Shown: positions 14,788-23,772 of the stretch, one piece after another
Position numbering within the stretch: position 1 is the first letter of the stretch
Layout: each line of letters opens with the position of its first letter
Assembly (NCBI RefSeq): GCF_000482245.1
Contig: NZ_AWNH01000072.1
Span: 1 to 45,123 of the forward strand
Direction of reading: 5' to 3'
DNA from: Leptolyngbya sp. Heron Island J
GTDB lineage: Bacteria; Cyanobacteriota; Cyanobacteriia; Phormidesmidales; Phormidesmidaceae
Length of the DNA: 45,123 nt
The notes under the pieces: model-generated
Database searches by the model: none
What the model saw: only the letters and a program-made list of their open reading frames with translations
Told to the model about the DNA's origin: nothing
Program-made: the position numbers and the translations under genes

Positions 14788-16170
14788 ATGACTCACTCAT
14801 TGGCGGTAGCGGTATTGGCAGCAGGTAAAGGCACTCGGATGCGATCGCGTCTGCCTAAGGTGCTTCATCCCCTGGGGGGACGCACCCTGGTGGAAAATGT
14901 ACTGGCCAGTCTGGAGCAGGTCCAGCCAGACCGTCAAATTGCCATCATTGGTTACTTAGCCGATGAAGTACGAGCCGCCCTGGCCCATGTGTCGGGTCTG
15001 GAATTTGTAGAACAAACGGAACAACTGGGCACTGGTCATGCAGTTCAACAGGTCATCCCGGCATTAGAAGGATTTGAAGGGAACCTGCTGGTGCTTAATG
15101 GTGATGTGCCGCTGCTACGGCCTGAGACCATTGCCAAAATGGTGAAAACCCATGTTGAAAACAATAATGCTGCTACTATTCTCACAGCCCAGTTTGAAGA
15201 CCCTACAGGCTACGGACGAGTCTTTTGCGACGATAGCTACATTGTTTCCGAGATTATTGAGCACCGTGATTGTACGTCTGAACAGCGCCATAACAAACGC
15301 ATTAACTCAGGAATTTATTGTTTTAACTGGCAGCAGCTGATGACGGTATTGCCTCATCTAAAATCAGACAATGACCAGAATGAGTATTATCTCACCGATG
15401 TTGTTAAGGATCTCTCCCCGGTCATGGCCCTGGACGTCGATGACATTGAAGAGATTTCAGGCATCAACAATCGTAAACAGCTGTCAGATGCCGCTACAAT
15501 TCTGCAACGACGCATCAAGGATGAGCTGATGCTGTCTGGCATTACCATGATCAACCCAGACAGCATTACCATCGACGCCACAGTCACTGTTGAGCCAGAT
15601 GTAGTCATTGAGCCTGAGACGCATCTACGCGGTCATACCACCATTGCAGCAGGCTGCCATCTAGGTCCTGGTACCCTGATTGAAAACAGCACCATTGGTG
15701 CCAACACCACGGTTCGATATTCTGTAATTAGCGACAGCACCGTTGAAGGGGCGGGTCGTATCGGTCCCTATGCTCACCTCCGGGGGCAGGCGATTATTGG
15801 TGAAGACTGTCGCATTGGTAACTTTGTTGAGGTGAAGCAGTCTACCATCGGCAACAAAACCAATGCCGCTCATCTAGCTTATTTGGGTAACGCTACCCTG
15901 GGCGATCAAGTCAACATCGGTGCAGGCACAATTACCGCTAACTACGACGGCTTTGAGAAGCATTCCACCGTAATTAAAGACAACACCAAAACAGGATCTA
16001 ATAGTGTGCTAGTGGCCCCCGTCACCCTGGGAAAAAATGTAACCGTTGGAGCAGGTGCTGTTGTCACCAAAGACGTAGATGACAACTGTCTGATCGTGAC
16101 CCGTGGGGAGCGACGAGTGATTAAAAACTGGCGACCCAGGTTTGTGAACAATAAAACTGCTAAAAAATAA
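14788..16170 (+). CDS. glmU: Bifunctional GlmU: UDP-GlcNAc pyrophosphorylase / GlcN-1-P acetyltransferase
   Basis: 460 residues, full length. The N-terminal uridyltransferase has [37 protein letters not shown] and [12 protein letters not shown]. The C-terminal left-handed beta-helix is built of hexapeptides ([47 protein letters not shown]). The enzyme makes UDP-N-acetylglucosamine for peptidoglycan and glycans in the cytosol. The start follows 142 bp of intergenic sequence after the tRNA methyltransferase, so it probably has its own promoter. No clear terminator follows. Confidence 0.97.
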   Translation: MTHSLAVAVLAAGKGTRMRSRLPKVLHPLGGRTLVENVLASLEQVQPDRQIAIIGYLADEVRAALAHVSGLEFVEQTEQLGTGHAVQQVIPALEGFEGNLLVLNGDVPLLRPETIAKMVKTHVENNNAATILTAQFEDPTGYGRVFCDDSYIVSEIIEHRDCTSEQRHNKRINSGIYCFNWQQLMTVLPHLKSDNDQNEYYLTDVVKDLSPVMALDVDDIEEISGINNRKQLSDAATILQRRIKDELMLSGITMINPDSITIDATVTVEPDVVIEPETHLRGHTTIAAGCHLGPGTLIENSTIGANTTVRYSVISDSTVEGAGRIGPYAHLRGQAIIGEDCRIGNFVEVKQSTIGNKTNAAHLAYLGNATLGDQVNIGAGTITANYDGFEKHSTVIKDNTKTGSNSVLVAPVTLGKNVTVGAGAVVTKDVDDNCLIVTRGERRVIKNWRPRFVNNKTAKK

Positions 16171-16433
16171 ACGAGTTTGGGCACTGCTGATTTAGAGGAC
16201 AAATCAATCGAGGAAAAATGCTACATAGCGACTGCTTCAAGACAAAATCATAGTTTGGATCAGCACTATCAAAGTTCTAAAAGTTGAACGGTGAGCTACA
16301 GGCAAGCCTCAAAACTTACCGTTCAGACTTTATGAGCTGATTAGGACAATTTAGATCGCTGAAATGTTTATGCTTTAAGCATGTTCTTCCGTCTTCCGTT
16401 TTCAATCTTCCGTCCTTCGCCATATCAGACTTC
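16171..16433. other. Intergenic region with a fragment of the palindromic element
   Basis: The region between the converging glmU and YggT genes has no gene. At 16378-16424 it holds TTCTTCCGTCTTCCGTTTTC then CTTCCGTCCTTCG, the right arm of the element seen in the CRISPR arrays, here without its left arm. It runs to 10 bp before the stop of the YggT gene. Confidence 0.5.
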
Positions 16434-16805
16434 CTAAGGATTGCTCCAAATAATCCAAACCAGGCGAGCGACGAGCCATGCCAATAAAGCGTAAACACCA
16501 ATAGCTATCAGGGCACTGATATCAAATGTATGCTGAGGAGCAAACGCAGGGGTTTGAAATAGCGTAGAAAAAGGAGATACAAACGGGTTTGAAAGGGCAT
16601 AGATAAACTTAGCCACCAGATTTTCTGGATTTGCCCCTGATATACGTAGAATAAACCTCAAAAATAGCAAAATCTCCAATGCGCCAGCCAGATAATAAAT
16701 AAAGCTGACAACTTTTCTTAAAGTAGTATTACGCCGAGAAACAGTGCGACGTTTTGGAGTGCGGAATCGGTCTATATCTGACTGTCGTGGATCAGGGTCG
16801 GGCAT
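16434..16805 (-). CDS. YggT family integral membrane protein
   Basis: 123 residues. A basic N-terminal region is followed by a TM helix (IYYLAGALEILLFLRFILRI), the family motif NPENLVAKFIYALSNPFVSP, and a second TM pair (FDISALIAIGVYALLAWLVA). YggT proteins (Ycf19/CCB3 relatives) are small membrane proteins; in cyanobacteria and plastids, members affect cell shape, nucleoid or thylakoid organisation. It has no clear operon partner. The function of this copy cannot be narrowed further. Confidence 0.85.
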   Translation of the reverse strand: MPDPDPRQSDIDRFRTPKRRTVSRRNTTLRKVVSFIYYLAGALEILLFLRFILRISGANPENLVAKFIYALSNPFVSPFSTLFQTPAFAPQHTFDISALIAIGVYALLAWLVARLVWIIWSNP

Positions 16806-17121
16806 GGTAAACCTGCTGATATCAACGTTTGGTCTAATGATATCAGCCAGTTTAGCGAGTGCTCTTTACAAACCAAAACCAGATAGGGTGAGCACTATGG
16901 CGACCCATCTAAATCAAAGGGATGGCAAAATGGCCATAGCCTTGACCAACCCTAGATTCGGTTTTTGGCATACTCATTGAGAAGTAATGACGTCGTGGCA
17001 CTCTAATACCTGCAATCAGTTCAGAGCAGATTCTGTACAGATACCTTAAAAAAGCCCTGTGGGTGATACCATCCACAGGGCTTTCTGGTTCTAGCCAGAT
17101 GATTCAGCTGAAACTGTCAAA
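16806..17121. other. Intergenic region upstream of the YggT gene
   Basis: No gene is supported. The only clear signal is the terminator of the PEP-CTERM gene at its right end. The left part must contain the YggT promoter; no strong box was seen. Confidence 0.4.
17048..17084 (-). terminator. Terminator of the PEP-CTERM gene
   Basis: AAAGCCCTGTGG (17051-17062) pairs with CCACAGGGCTTT (17073-17084), extended by G-T and T-A pairs. On the minus strand the stem is followed by six T, as expected for a gene ending at 17122. Confidence 0.85.
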
Positions 17122-17685
17122 CTAAGCGGCTTGCTTTTGACGCTTAGCTAGAGCGGTTGCACCTGCCACGGTCAGCAGGCCTAAAATTGCAGCTGGCTCA
17201 GGCACCTTCTCAGGATCAGAGACCGAAACAGTACCAGCAGCAGTGACATCACCAAAAGAGGTGGTGCCTCCAAACGGAGTTGAGCCTCCAGTAAAGCTTT
17301 CAACAAATAAAAACTCTAGGTCAAGACCATAATCGTCAGAGGAGTAAAAACCTTGGTCAAGACCATCGGCTAAGCCCACTTCATTGGGAGTACCATCAAC
17401 ATAGAAGCCAGGATCAAACGCAAAATCACTGTCAGAAGAAGAAATAGTAAAAGCTTCTATGTCACTATTGCCACTCCAGGTCCATTCCCAAGACTCAAAC
17501 TCTCCACCAGAGACAATACCATCAGCGGCATCAGCGCCATCAGCAATAAAAAAGCCGCTAATGGATGCATCCTCAGCAAAGAAACCCGTGTAATCAACAC
17601 TCCACTTAAATAAAGCAGCTTGAGCAGGGGCTGCAAAAGCAGTTACACCCAGCGCTGCCGCTGCTGCTAAAACAATCTGTTTCAT
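17122..17685 (-). CDS. PEP-CTERM sorting domain protein
   Basis: 187 residues. A signal peptide (LAAAALGVTAFAAPAQAALF) starts the protein, an acidic Ser/Asp/Gly-rich middle follows, and the C-terminus has VPEPAAILGLLTVAGATALA then KRQKQAA. That is a complete PEP-CTERM tripartite signal: VPEP motif, hydrophobic helix, basic tail. Such proteins are exported and processed by exosortase, usually ending on the cell surface or in extracellular polymer. No exosortase gene is in the window. The role of the middle is unknown. It is followed by its own terminator, so it is probably monocistronic. Confidence 0.9.
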   Translation of the reverse strand: MKQIVLAAAAALGVTAFAAPAQAALFKWSVDYTGFFAEDASISGFFIADGADAADGIVSGGEFESWEWTWSGNSDIEAFTISSSDSDFAFDPGFYVDGTPNEVGLADGLDQGFYSSDDYGLDLEFLFVESFTGGSTPFGGTTSFGDVTAAGTVSVSDPEKVPEPAAILGLLTVAGATALAKRQKQAA

Positions 17686-17828
17686 ACTTCTATCTATTGA
17701 TAAAACTCCAGACGTTGCCGATGCCTAATGAGACCGGCAACAAAAATCGAAAGTAATAGGCCAAACTGCGCCAAATCCCCCATTAGATTCCCTGTCCTGA
17801 CTTCAGCCAGAACAGGGAGGGCTACTAA

Positions 17829-19787
17829 CTACGAGCCAACAATGCCGCCATCCTTACGGGTGATGACAATCGTACAGTCGCGAGGAATCGTAATGCCATC
17901 AGTCGGTGCCGGGAAGTTTGTTTCTGTTGGATCGCCGTTACCGGGGTGCTGGGTGTTGATAAACAGAGTCTTACGATCAGGCGTATATGCGATGCCAGTG
18001 ATTTCATCACCGCTAACACCAACAAAAAGACGACGAATATCACCTGTTTCAGGATTAGCGACCAGGCACTGGTCTTGCAGCCCCTTCTTCTGACCACCAT
18101 CGGTTTCAATGAACAAACGCCCATCCGGGTCAGCCCATAGACCATCGGGATCGCTGAACGTCCGTTCGTCGCCTTCAGCGTGGGTCTCGTCTGAGAAGAT
18201 GAAGTGTTCCCAGGTAAATGTGGTGCCAACGTGATTATTTGAGTCCCGTGTTTTTAGAATGTAACCATCGGGGTTGGGGGCCCGGAGATTCACAGCATCT
18301 GCTGTTTCACGTCGGCTGTTGTTGGTCATCGCCCAGAAACAATCACTAGTTGGTCCGACGGTTACCCACTCAGGACGATCCATGGGTGTTGCTCCCAAGA
18401 TGTCAGCCGCCACACGAGTAAATACCAGGACATCTCCCTGATTTCTAAATAGAGGTTGTCCCTGTTCGTCTACAGCATCACGGATGGCAGGATTACTGTA
18501 TGTAATTTCCATCCACTCGCCGGTATTATCATCATTGAACTTCGCGACATATAGCTTACCGTAGTCCAATGGACTCAGGCCACGGGCAACCATGGAACGC
18601 CAGCTTGTCTGAGACACAAACTTATAACAGTAGTCGAAGCGCTGGTCATCACCCATGTAACCAACGTAACGACCACCTGCACCCACGGCCCCGCCAACAC
18701 CTTCGTGCTTAAAGCGACCCATCGCCGTCCGCTTCACAGGCTTTGCAGTTGGGTTTTCTGGATCAATTTCCACAACCCATCCAAAGCGATTACGCTCATT
18801 CACATAACCAGGATTAGAGGTATCACAACGGACGTCAAAAACGGTGCCATTGTTACCACCCCATGCATACCCAAAGCCTTCAGCCGTTACACCGTAGCGC
18901 TCATCAGCCCCGGTGAGAGGGCTTCCCTCACCCAAGGCAGGGTCATCGGGAGGGTTAGACTGGTCGACTTGAGAGTTGTTGAAGTAGCCGTTAAAGTTTT
19001 CTTCACAGGTCAGGTAAGTGCCCCAAGGTGTGAAGCCGTTGGCACAGTTATTGACGGTTCCCTGGAACTCATTACCAGCAGGATTTTGCAATAGAGAGCT
19101 ATTGGCTGCAGGGCCGCTGAAATCAACCGGTGTGTTGAAGGTAACTCGACGGTTCTTGGGGCTGTCCAATACCACCTGCCACGTACCGTTAACTTTCTCA
19201 ATTTCCACACAGGCAACGCCGTGGGCATGTTCCATCGTGCGAACGTCTGCCAGCGACTCAGGAAGATCCTTGCCCAGGACATGGGGGGTACGGCCAAACT
19301 CGTGGTTAATGCACAGTACACCCTTTGTGTTGCTGGTGCCATTCTCAGGGAAGAAGTGCATCCCGTCGTGACCAATACCCACTTGCTTTAGTTGAGCATC
19401 AGCGGTAGTTCGGTTGACTGGATCACCGGCATATTCTGGGACGCCAGACTCCAGCGGAGTTCCCCACGGAATCAGGACATCGTACTGGTAGTCAGAGGAG
19501 ATGTGGGGCACTCTGCTGTCCACAATGGCCTCTGCAATAGTCACTGGACTAAAGCCAATCTCAGGATTAAAGCTCTGAGCAACAAGAGATCCGCCGAAAC
19601 TAGTTCCAGAAGAACTTGCCGCGGCGGTTTTGCTGGTTAAACCGTTGCCTACAAGCGCACTAGCAAAACTTGCGGCAGACAAGACAGCACTGCGCTTTAG
19701 CATATTGCGCCGTGACATGTTTGCCTTCAATACATCGTGAAAAGGGCGATTACCCGATCGATTGCTGGGCTTGTCATCATGAAGCAT
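17829..19787 (-). CDS. phoX: PhoX family phosphatase (DUF839), Tat-exported
   Basis: From the ATG at 19787 the protein has 652 residues; AGAGGAG lies 8 nt upstream, so the longer TTG frame to 19829 is unlikely. A twin-arginine signal (MSRRNMLKRSAVLSAASFA) leads the mature enzyme. PhoX hallmarks include GTYLTCEENFNGYF, AWGGNNGTVFDVRCD, GRFKHEGVG and NTQHPGNGDPTETNFPAPTD. PhoX is a calcium/iron alkaline phosphatase that releases phosphate from organic esters in the periplasm or outside the cell. The secreted-protein gene upstream carries a Pho box. If the two are co-transcribed, this gene is phosphate-regulated. Confidence 0.9.
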   Translation of the reverse strand: MLHDDKPSNRSGNRPFHDVLKANMSRRNMLKRSAVLSAASFASALVGNGLTSKTAAASSSGTSFGGSLVAQSFNPEIGFSPVTIAEAIVDSRVPHISSDYQYDVLIPWGTPLESGVPEYAGDPVNRTTADAQLKQVGIGHDGMHFFPENGTSNTKGVLCINHEFGRTPHVLGKDLPESLADVRTMEHAHGVACVEIEKVNGTWQVVLDSPKNRRVTFNTPVDFSGPAANSSLLQNPAGNEFQGTVNNCANGFTPWGTYLTCEENFNGYFNNSQVDQSNPPDDPALGEGSPLTGADERYGVTAEGFGYAWGGNNGTVFDVRCDTSNPGYVNERNRFGWVVEIDPENPTAKPVKRTAMGRFKHEGVGGAVGAGGRYVGYMGDDQRFDYCYKFVSQTSWRSMVARGLSPLDYGKLYVAKFNDDNTGEWMEITYSNPAIRDAVDEQGQPLFRNQGDVLVFTRVAADILGATPMDRPEWVTVGPTSDCFWAMTNNSRRETADAVNLRAPNPDGYILKTRDSNNHVGTTFTWEHFIFSDETHAEGDERTFSDPDGLWADPDGRLFIETDGGQKKGLQDQCLVANPETGDIRRLFVGVSGDEITGIAYTPDRKTLFINTQHPGNGDPTETNFPAPTDGITIPRDCTIVITRKDGGIVGS

Positions 19788-19932
19788 GGGAACTTGATCT
19801 CCTCTCTTGAATCGTAGTTGCACTATCAAAAAGTAAGGGGGCTTAAACCCTTCGAAGCTGGACCTTTCAAGCTGACAAGTGGCAGTCTCCTAATAAGAAA
19901 CCCTCTGGCTAAAGGCACCTTGTTGCGAAACG

Positions 19933-20478
19933 CTAATCCACAAGATCCAAATAGGACCGCACAATTCGACCACTGAGTTGACCGGAGTCAAACTGTTGAT
20001 CAAACTGAGCAGACAAATCCCGTGACGCAGCAGTTGTAGAGCGACGAGATGGCCTGGCTGCTACCTGAGTTGGCTGGCTATCATGTCTTCGGATCAAAGC
20101 ATAGGAACTGTAATACTCTGTCCAGGCACTCACCTGTGGATTTTCCTGCCACTGTGTTCGAGAAACGGTGGTAGTCAGAATTGGGATGATGTCACCATTA
20201 CGATTACCCAGCACAACAATCTCGACTTCGGCATGGTTAGGATTTGTACCAAAATAAAGGTCAATTTCTTGACTAACCATAGACTCAGCTTGATTGACTA
20301 AGTCGTCACTAGAGAGTCGACTGTAGATAGGCATATCCAAAAGGACAGGCCTGTCCGCATTAGCCAACGCCGATTCTGAAAAACCGATGATAGATACTGT
20401 GCCAATAAAACATGCAGCCACAGAGAAACAGCTCTGCAAAAGTCTGCTAGAGCATATAAAAAGACGATTGACCAACAT
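19933..20478 (-). CDS. Secreted hypothetical protein, putative Pho regulon member
   Basis: 181 residues. An N-terminal signal segment (SCFSVAACFIGTVSIIGFSE then SALANADRP) is followed by a mature part with VLLDMPIYSRLSSDDLVNQA and VEIVVLGNRNGDIIPILTTT, and a basic Ser/Thr-rich linker. I do not recognise a named domain. It lies 145 bp upstream of the phoX start on the same strand, and its own upstream region contains four 8-bp repeats at 11-bp intervals typical of the cyanobacterial Pho box. A role during phosphate limitation is therefore likely, but the molecular function is not known. Confidence 0.65.
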   Translation of the reverse strand: MLVNRLFICSSRLLQSCFSVAACFIGTVSIIGFSESALANADRPVLLDMPIYSRLSSDDLVNQAESMVSQEIDLYFGTNPNHAEVEIVVLGNRNGDIIPILTTTVSRTQWQENPQVSAWTEYYSSYALIRRHDSQPTQVAARPSRRSTTAASRDLSAQFDQQFDSGQLSGRIVRSYLDLVD

Positions 20479-20956
20479 AATTTGGCAATACTTATGCGAT
20501 TAAAAATTCAGGTAGCGTCAGCTTTTAACCTAGCCCACTCATCCCCACGTCATATGGTTCCATAAACACCCTTTTTGCAGGTTAATAGGAGGTTAATGAG
20601 AGTTTTTATATAGTTAAAGGGAACATTGTGCTGCAATGTTATAAAAGCTACAAAAGGGTCCGTCGAAAGGATTTAGTGCTTTAACCAGTCAATTAACTTT
20701 AAGGGTAAGACTTTTGAGCTTTAACGCTAGCTTCATGTTGTTTCAGCAAATATACATAAACTTGTGTCTCAGTCTATTGAATTAATCTATATGAGCCATA
20801 GCATCTATGGCAAACCATAAAAGAATATAGAGGATGCCTGCAGCCGTAAAATTTAGGCTTCTAAATTGTTCTAATCAACTTTGTACCTGCTAGCGGACCT
20901 GCTTTAGCAAAGCTTCGAGCAGCTAACAGACACTTTGAACTTAGTGTTGCTGCCGA
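20479..20956. other. Intergenic region with the Pho box; remainder without a gene
   Basis: About 480 bp separates the cruG stop from the start of the secreted-protein gene, both on the minus strand. Besides the Pho box no RNA gene, long ORF or strong hairpin was seen. Confidence 0.4.
20579..20619 (-). promoter_or_regulatory. Putative Pho box (SphR/PhoB binding site), four repeats
   Basis: On the plus strand AGGTTAAT (20579-20586), AGGTTAAT (20590-20597), AGTTTTTA (20601-20608) and AGTTAAAG (20612-20619) are spaced exactly 11 bp apart. Read on the minus strand these are CTTTAACT, TAAAAACT, ATTAACCT and ATTAACCT, matching the known cyanobacterial Pho box of 8-bp PyTTAACC-like repeats with 3-bp spacers. 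It lies 100 bp before the secreted protein gene, with phoX next downstream. Confidence 0.7.
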
Positions 20957-22159
20957 TCAGGTGTACTGACGCCCTCGCCAGGTGGTGGGGGTACGAAATG
21001 AAGAGAGCCCAATCCGTAATACTGCCAGGGGATCGGCTAGGGGAGATAGCCAAAACAACCAGCGCCCCTGAGCCTGGCTTAAATCATAGGAAGACAAGAT
21101 GGCAACCTGAAGGGCAAACCGAGCTGTAATGAGGAGGCCATTGAGGAGCAAGGCTAGCTGTATGGTTGGGCTGGACTGCCCTAGCAGCAACATTGGTAGA
21201 CTCAGCCACGGTAGCGCCTGCACACTTGCTAAAAACCAAAGATCACTCCAAACCTGACCGCTGGACGATGCATCCTTCAGGTCAAGGGAGCGGCCCCATT
21301 CTCTCCAGGTCTCTTTCCAGCCTTCATACATCCGCACCTTTAGCAGAAATGCACCATCCCAAAAGCCTACTTTTGCCCCGGTCTGGGCGGCATAACGAGC
21401 CAGGGTAACATCATCACAAAAAGATTTTCTGGCGGCAGTATAACCGCCAATTTTATCCAACAGTTCCCGGCGACACAAAAAGCACTGGCCGTTAGCCATT
21501 ACTCGCTCTGCGCCATCATCAGGCGCACCTGCAGGGCCAAAACGATATACCAGGGTCATTAATAGCGCCGGCTGTAGCCAAATCTCACCGGGTGTCTGCA
21601 GGATAAATTGAGGTGATAGGGAGACGACATCATAATTGTCGGCTTCAGCAGCAGATATTAGCGCGGCCACTAAGCCGGGCTGTGGCTGGGTGTCGGCATC
21701 AATCCCTAGCACCCATGTGCTTTGGGGCGAACTATGGGTATAGCCATAGTGCAGCGCCCACGGACGACCGACCCAGGTTGGGGGTAATGGGTCATCCGTC
21801 AACAGACGAAATCGAGGATCGTGCTTTTGGGCTGCTTTGACTAAGTCAGGGGTACCATCGGTGGAGCGGCTGTCGACGACTACAATTTCGCGAACTTCCT
21901 CGGTCTGACGGGTAAGCCCTTTGAGACAAGGAGTAATGCGCTGTGCTTCATTGAGGGTCGGGACAACAACACTGACGGTCCCTGACTGAGTAGGTATGGC
22001 TGAGCGAGGCTGCAAGGGACGGCGACGGGTGGGGCCTTTTAACAACCGTGACAACAGCACCATCACGGCGGGTAGCTGTATCGCTAGAAGAATCAGCGCG
22101 ATCGCACTGATCCCATCCACCCCATCCACCCCCACCAGCCAACCAGTGGTCATAATCAC
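20957..22159 (-). CDS. cruG: Family 2 glycosyltransferase, CruG-like (myxoxanthophyll 2'-O-glycosyltransferase)
   Basis: 400 residues. An N-terminal TM helix (AIALILLAIQLPAVMVLLSR), a GT-A domain with VSVVVPTLNEAQRITPCLKG, VVVDSRSTDGTPDL, and the DxD motif in WVLGIDADTQPQPG, then C-terminal TM helices (WLSLPMLLLGQ, LLLNGLLITARFAL). It overlaps the CruF-like gene by 4 bp, as cruF and cruG often do in cyanobacteria. CruG attaches the sugar to the 2' hydroxyl of the carotenoid that becomes myxol glycoside. The assignment leans on the pair arrangement; a general GT2 of another pathway is possible but less likely. Confidence 0.85.
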   Translation of the reverse strand: MIMTTGWLVGVDGVDGISAIALILLAIQLPAVMVLLSRLLKGPTRRRPLQPRSAIPTQSGTVSVVVPTLNEAQRITPCLKGLTRQTEEVREIVVVDSRSTDGTPDLVKAAQKHDPRFRLLTDDPLPPTWVGRPWALHYGYTHSSPQSTWVLGIDADTQPQPGLVAALISAAEADNYDVVSLSPQFILQTPGEIWLQPALLMTLVYRFGPAGAPDDGAERVMANGQCFLCRRELLDKIGGYTAARKSFCDDVTLARYAAQTGAKVGFWDGAFLLKVRMYEGWKETWREWGRSLDLKDASSSGQVWSDLWFLASVQALPWLSLPMLLLGQSSPTIQLALLLNGLLITARFALQVAILSSYDLSQAQGRWLFWLSPLADPLAVLRIGLSSFRTPTTWRGRQYT

Positions 22160-23067
22160 GACTCCGAGATTCCAGCAGCGGTCATCGCATCTAAGGGAGA
22201 TACCCCCATGGGCAACATCACCACGCTACTATCAGCCGGTGCGGCCAACCAGCATAAAAGTGCTGGCAGCACGCCCACCAGTAGTCCCAACAGTACTGGG
22301 GGATAAATCTCGCCCGCCAGACTCATCACCATCGCAAACGTAAAATTTGCAATGTAGATGATTAAGGGCATTGTGAGTTGAGATCGGGTTAACCCATGCA
22401 CCCGAGAATTACCGCGCCAAGATACAGCCGCTATGGTCATAAACGTCAGCCCGGTAACAAACCAGCCCGCAAAATTCTGATAGGGCATCCCAAAGAACGC
22501 ACCCGGTGTATGCCAGTACCAGAATGGCATCGCCGTTTGACTCATGGCTGGATCAAGGACAAAATCCCAGGACATTAGCAACAAAGCACCTGTCGCCAGG
22601 GCCAGCAATGACCAAAACCGGGAGCCGCCCAGCTTCAGTAAACCGCCCCGCGCCAATAAATAGCAAGAGATGCCCAGATAGAACCAGGATAGGGGGATGG
22701 TAAATGGTACTAGGCCAGCAATCTTATAGCCCAGGCCATTCAGATAGCTATACTCTCCGAATGGCAGCCCTGTACTTGTTCCTAACAACTCACTGGATAA
22801 GGACACAGCAACAGCGGCTATCAAAAACGTCATCAGGGCCTTGAGTCCAATGGTTCGATAACAATAAAGACAGACCGCCACCAAACCCATCAGAATATAC
22901 GCCACGCCACCGCCGGCCAAACTCCACCGATAGAGGGTAGGGCCTGCTGGTAAATATTCCAAAATTTCTGGATGGGGCATTACCCAAAGTAGCCCAGCTA
23001 AACCAAATGCCATGGAAATTATGTGGCCCCGCAGGCACCACTTTTCTGCATGTATCAACCAGCCCAT
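22156..23067 (-). CDS. cruF: Carotenoid 1',2'-hydratase CruF
   Basis: The ATG at 23067 has GAGG 9 nt upstream and is preferred over the TTG at 23082, giving 303 residues. It is a polytopic membrane protein with about seven helices and the carotenoid-biosynthesis (DUF422) motifs LLGTSTGLPFGEYSYLNGLG, LVPFTIPLSWFYLG and MSWDFVLDPAM, then WYWHTPGAFFGMPYQNFAGW. CruF hydrates the psi-end group of carotenes in myxoxanthophyll synthesis. The product is then glycosylated by CruG, whose gene starts within the cruF stop (ATGA overlap). Confidence 0.9.
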   Translation of the reverse strand: MGWLIHAEKWCLRGHIISMAFGLAGLLWVMPHPEILEYLPAGPTLYRWSLAGGGVAYILMGLVAVCLYCYRTIGLKALMTFLIAAVAVSLSSELLGTSTGLPFGEYSYLNGLGYKIAGLVPFTIPLSWFYLGISCYLLARGGLLKLGGSRFWSLLALATGALLLMSWDFVLDPAMSQTAMPFWYWHTPGAFFGMPYQNFAGWFVTGLTFMTIAAVSWRGNSRVHGLTRSQLTMPLIIYIANFTFAMVMSLAGEIYPPVLLGLLVGVLPALLCWLAAPADSSVVMLPMGVSPLDAMTAAGISES

Positions 23068-23082
23068 AGAAATAAACCTCAA

Positions 23083-23772
23083 AAATTAATCCAATCCAGG
23101 CATCACGATTGGAGAAGAAGACAGAATGCTTTTGTTAGTCAATACAGTGCTAGACATAGTTCCAGCACCACAGAACCCGAGCCCAGGTTGCTCAAGGGCC
23201 CGAGCCCAACATGGACAGCTCCAACAGTGCCAGAGCTGTTATCGGATTTTTGAAAGGCAGTTGTTATATCAGATCGCTAAATTAGCAAGATTATTTATTT
23301 GGCATTGCTGATTCGAACTATGATTTCATCTGCAAGATGCTGGTATATGGCGTGGCTCACAGATCGGTTCATCCTCTAAATCAGTAACGGCATTAACTTT
23401 GTCTGCTCGACTCAGATAGAACGATTCGACAGATTATCTTTATCAGAGCGGGTGCTTTATAAAAGTTTACGTTCCTATTATAGGCACATCATAGGGCAAG
23501 CTAAACCGCTTAAAAGAAATCGGGGATACAGAATCCAAATTTGGCTGGTGATTTGATGCGATCGCAACTACTGATCCAACCCCATCTAATAACTGGAACA
23601 ATCTCATTAGCCGACTCTCCCAGTACCAAACAGGGCATTATTTAAGCGCGGGAGCCTAACAACAACTGGTTTTTCCCAGATAATCACCACAATACACCCT
23701 AATCACTGACAACAGCCTGAGCTGTGCCCGGTGGATTGATCACTAGTCTGGGACCAAGATATGCATAGCAAA
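23083..23772. other. 690-bp intergenic region without a supported gene
   Basis: Between the MscS stop and the cruF start, both minus strand, I see no coding sequence or RNA gene. CCCGAGCCCA occurs twice around 23176-23215. The region must include the cruF promoter. An old gene may have decayed here, but nothing recognisable remains. Confidence 0.35.

Noticed and set aside
17789-17817. Hairpin CCCTGT/ACAGGG after phoX as a terminator
   Set aside because: The stem has a mismatch and there is no T run on the minus strand; too weak to list.
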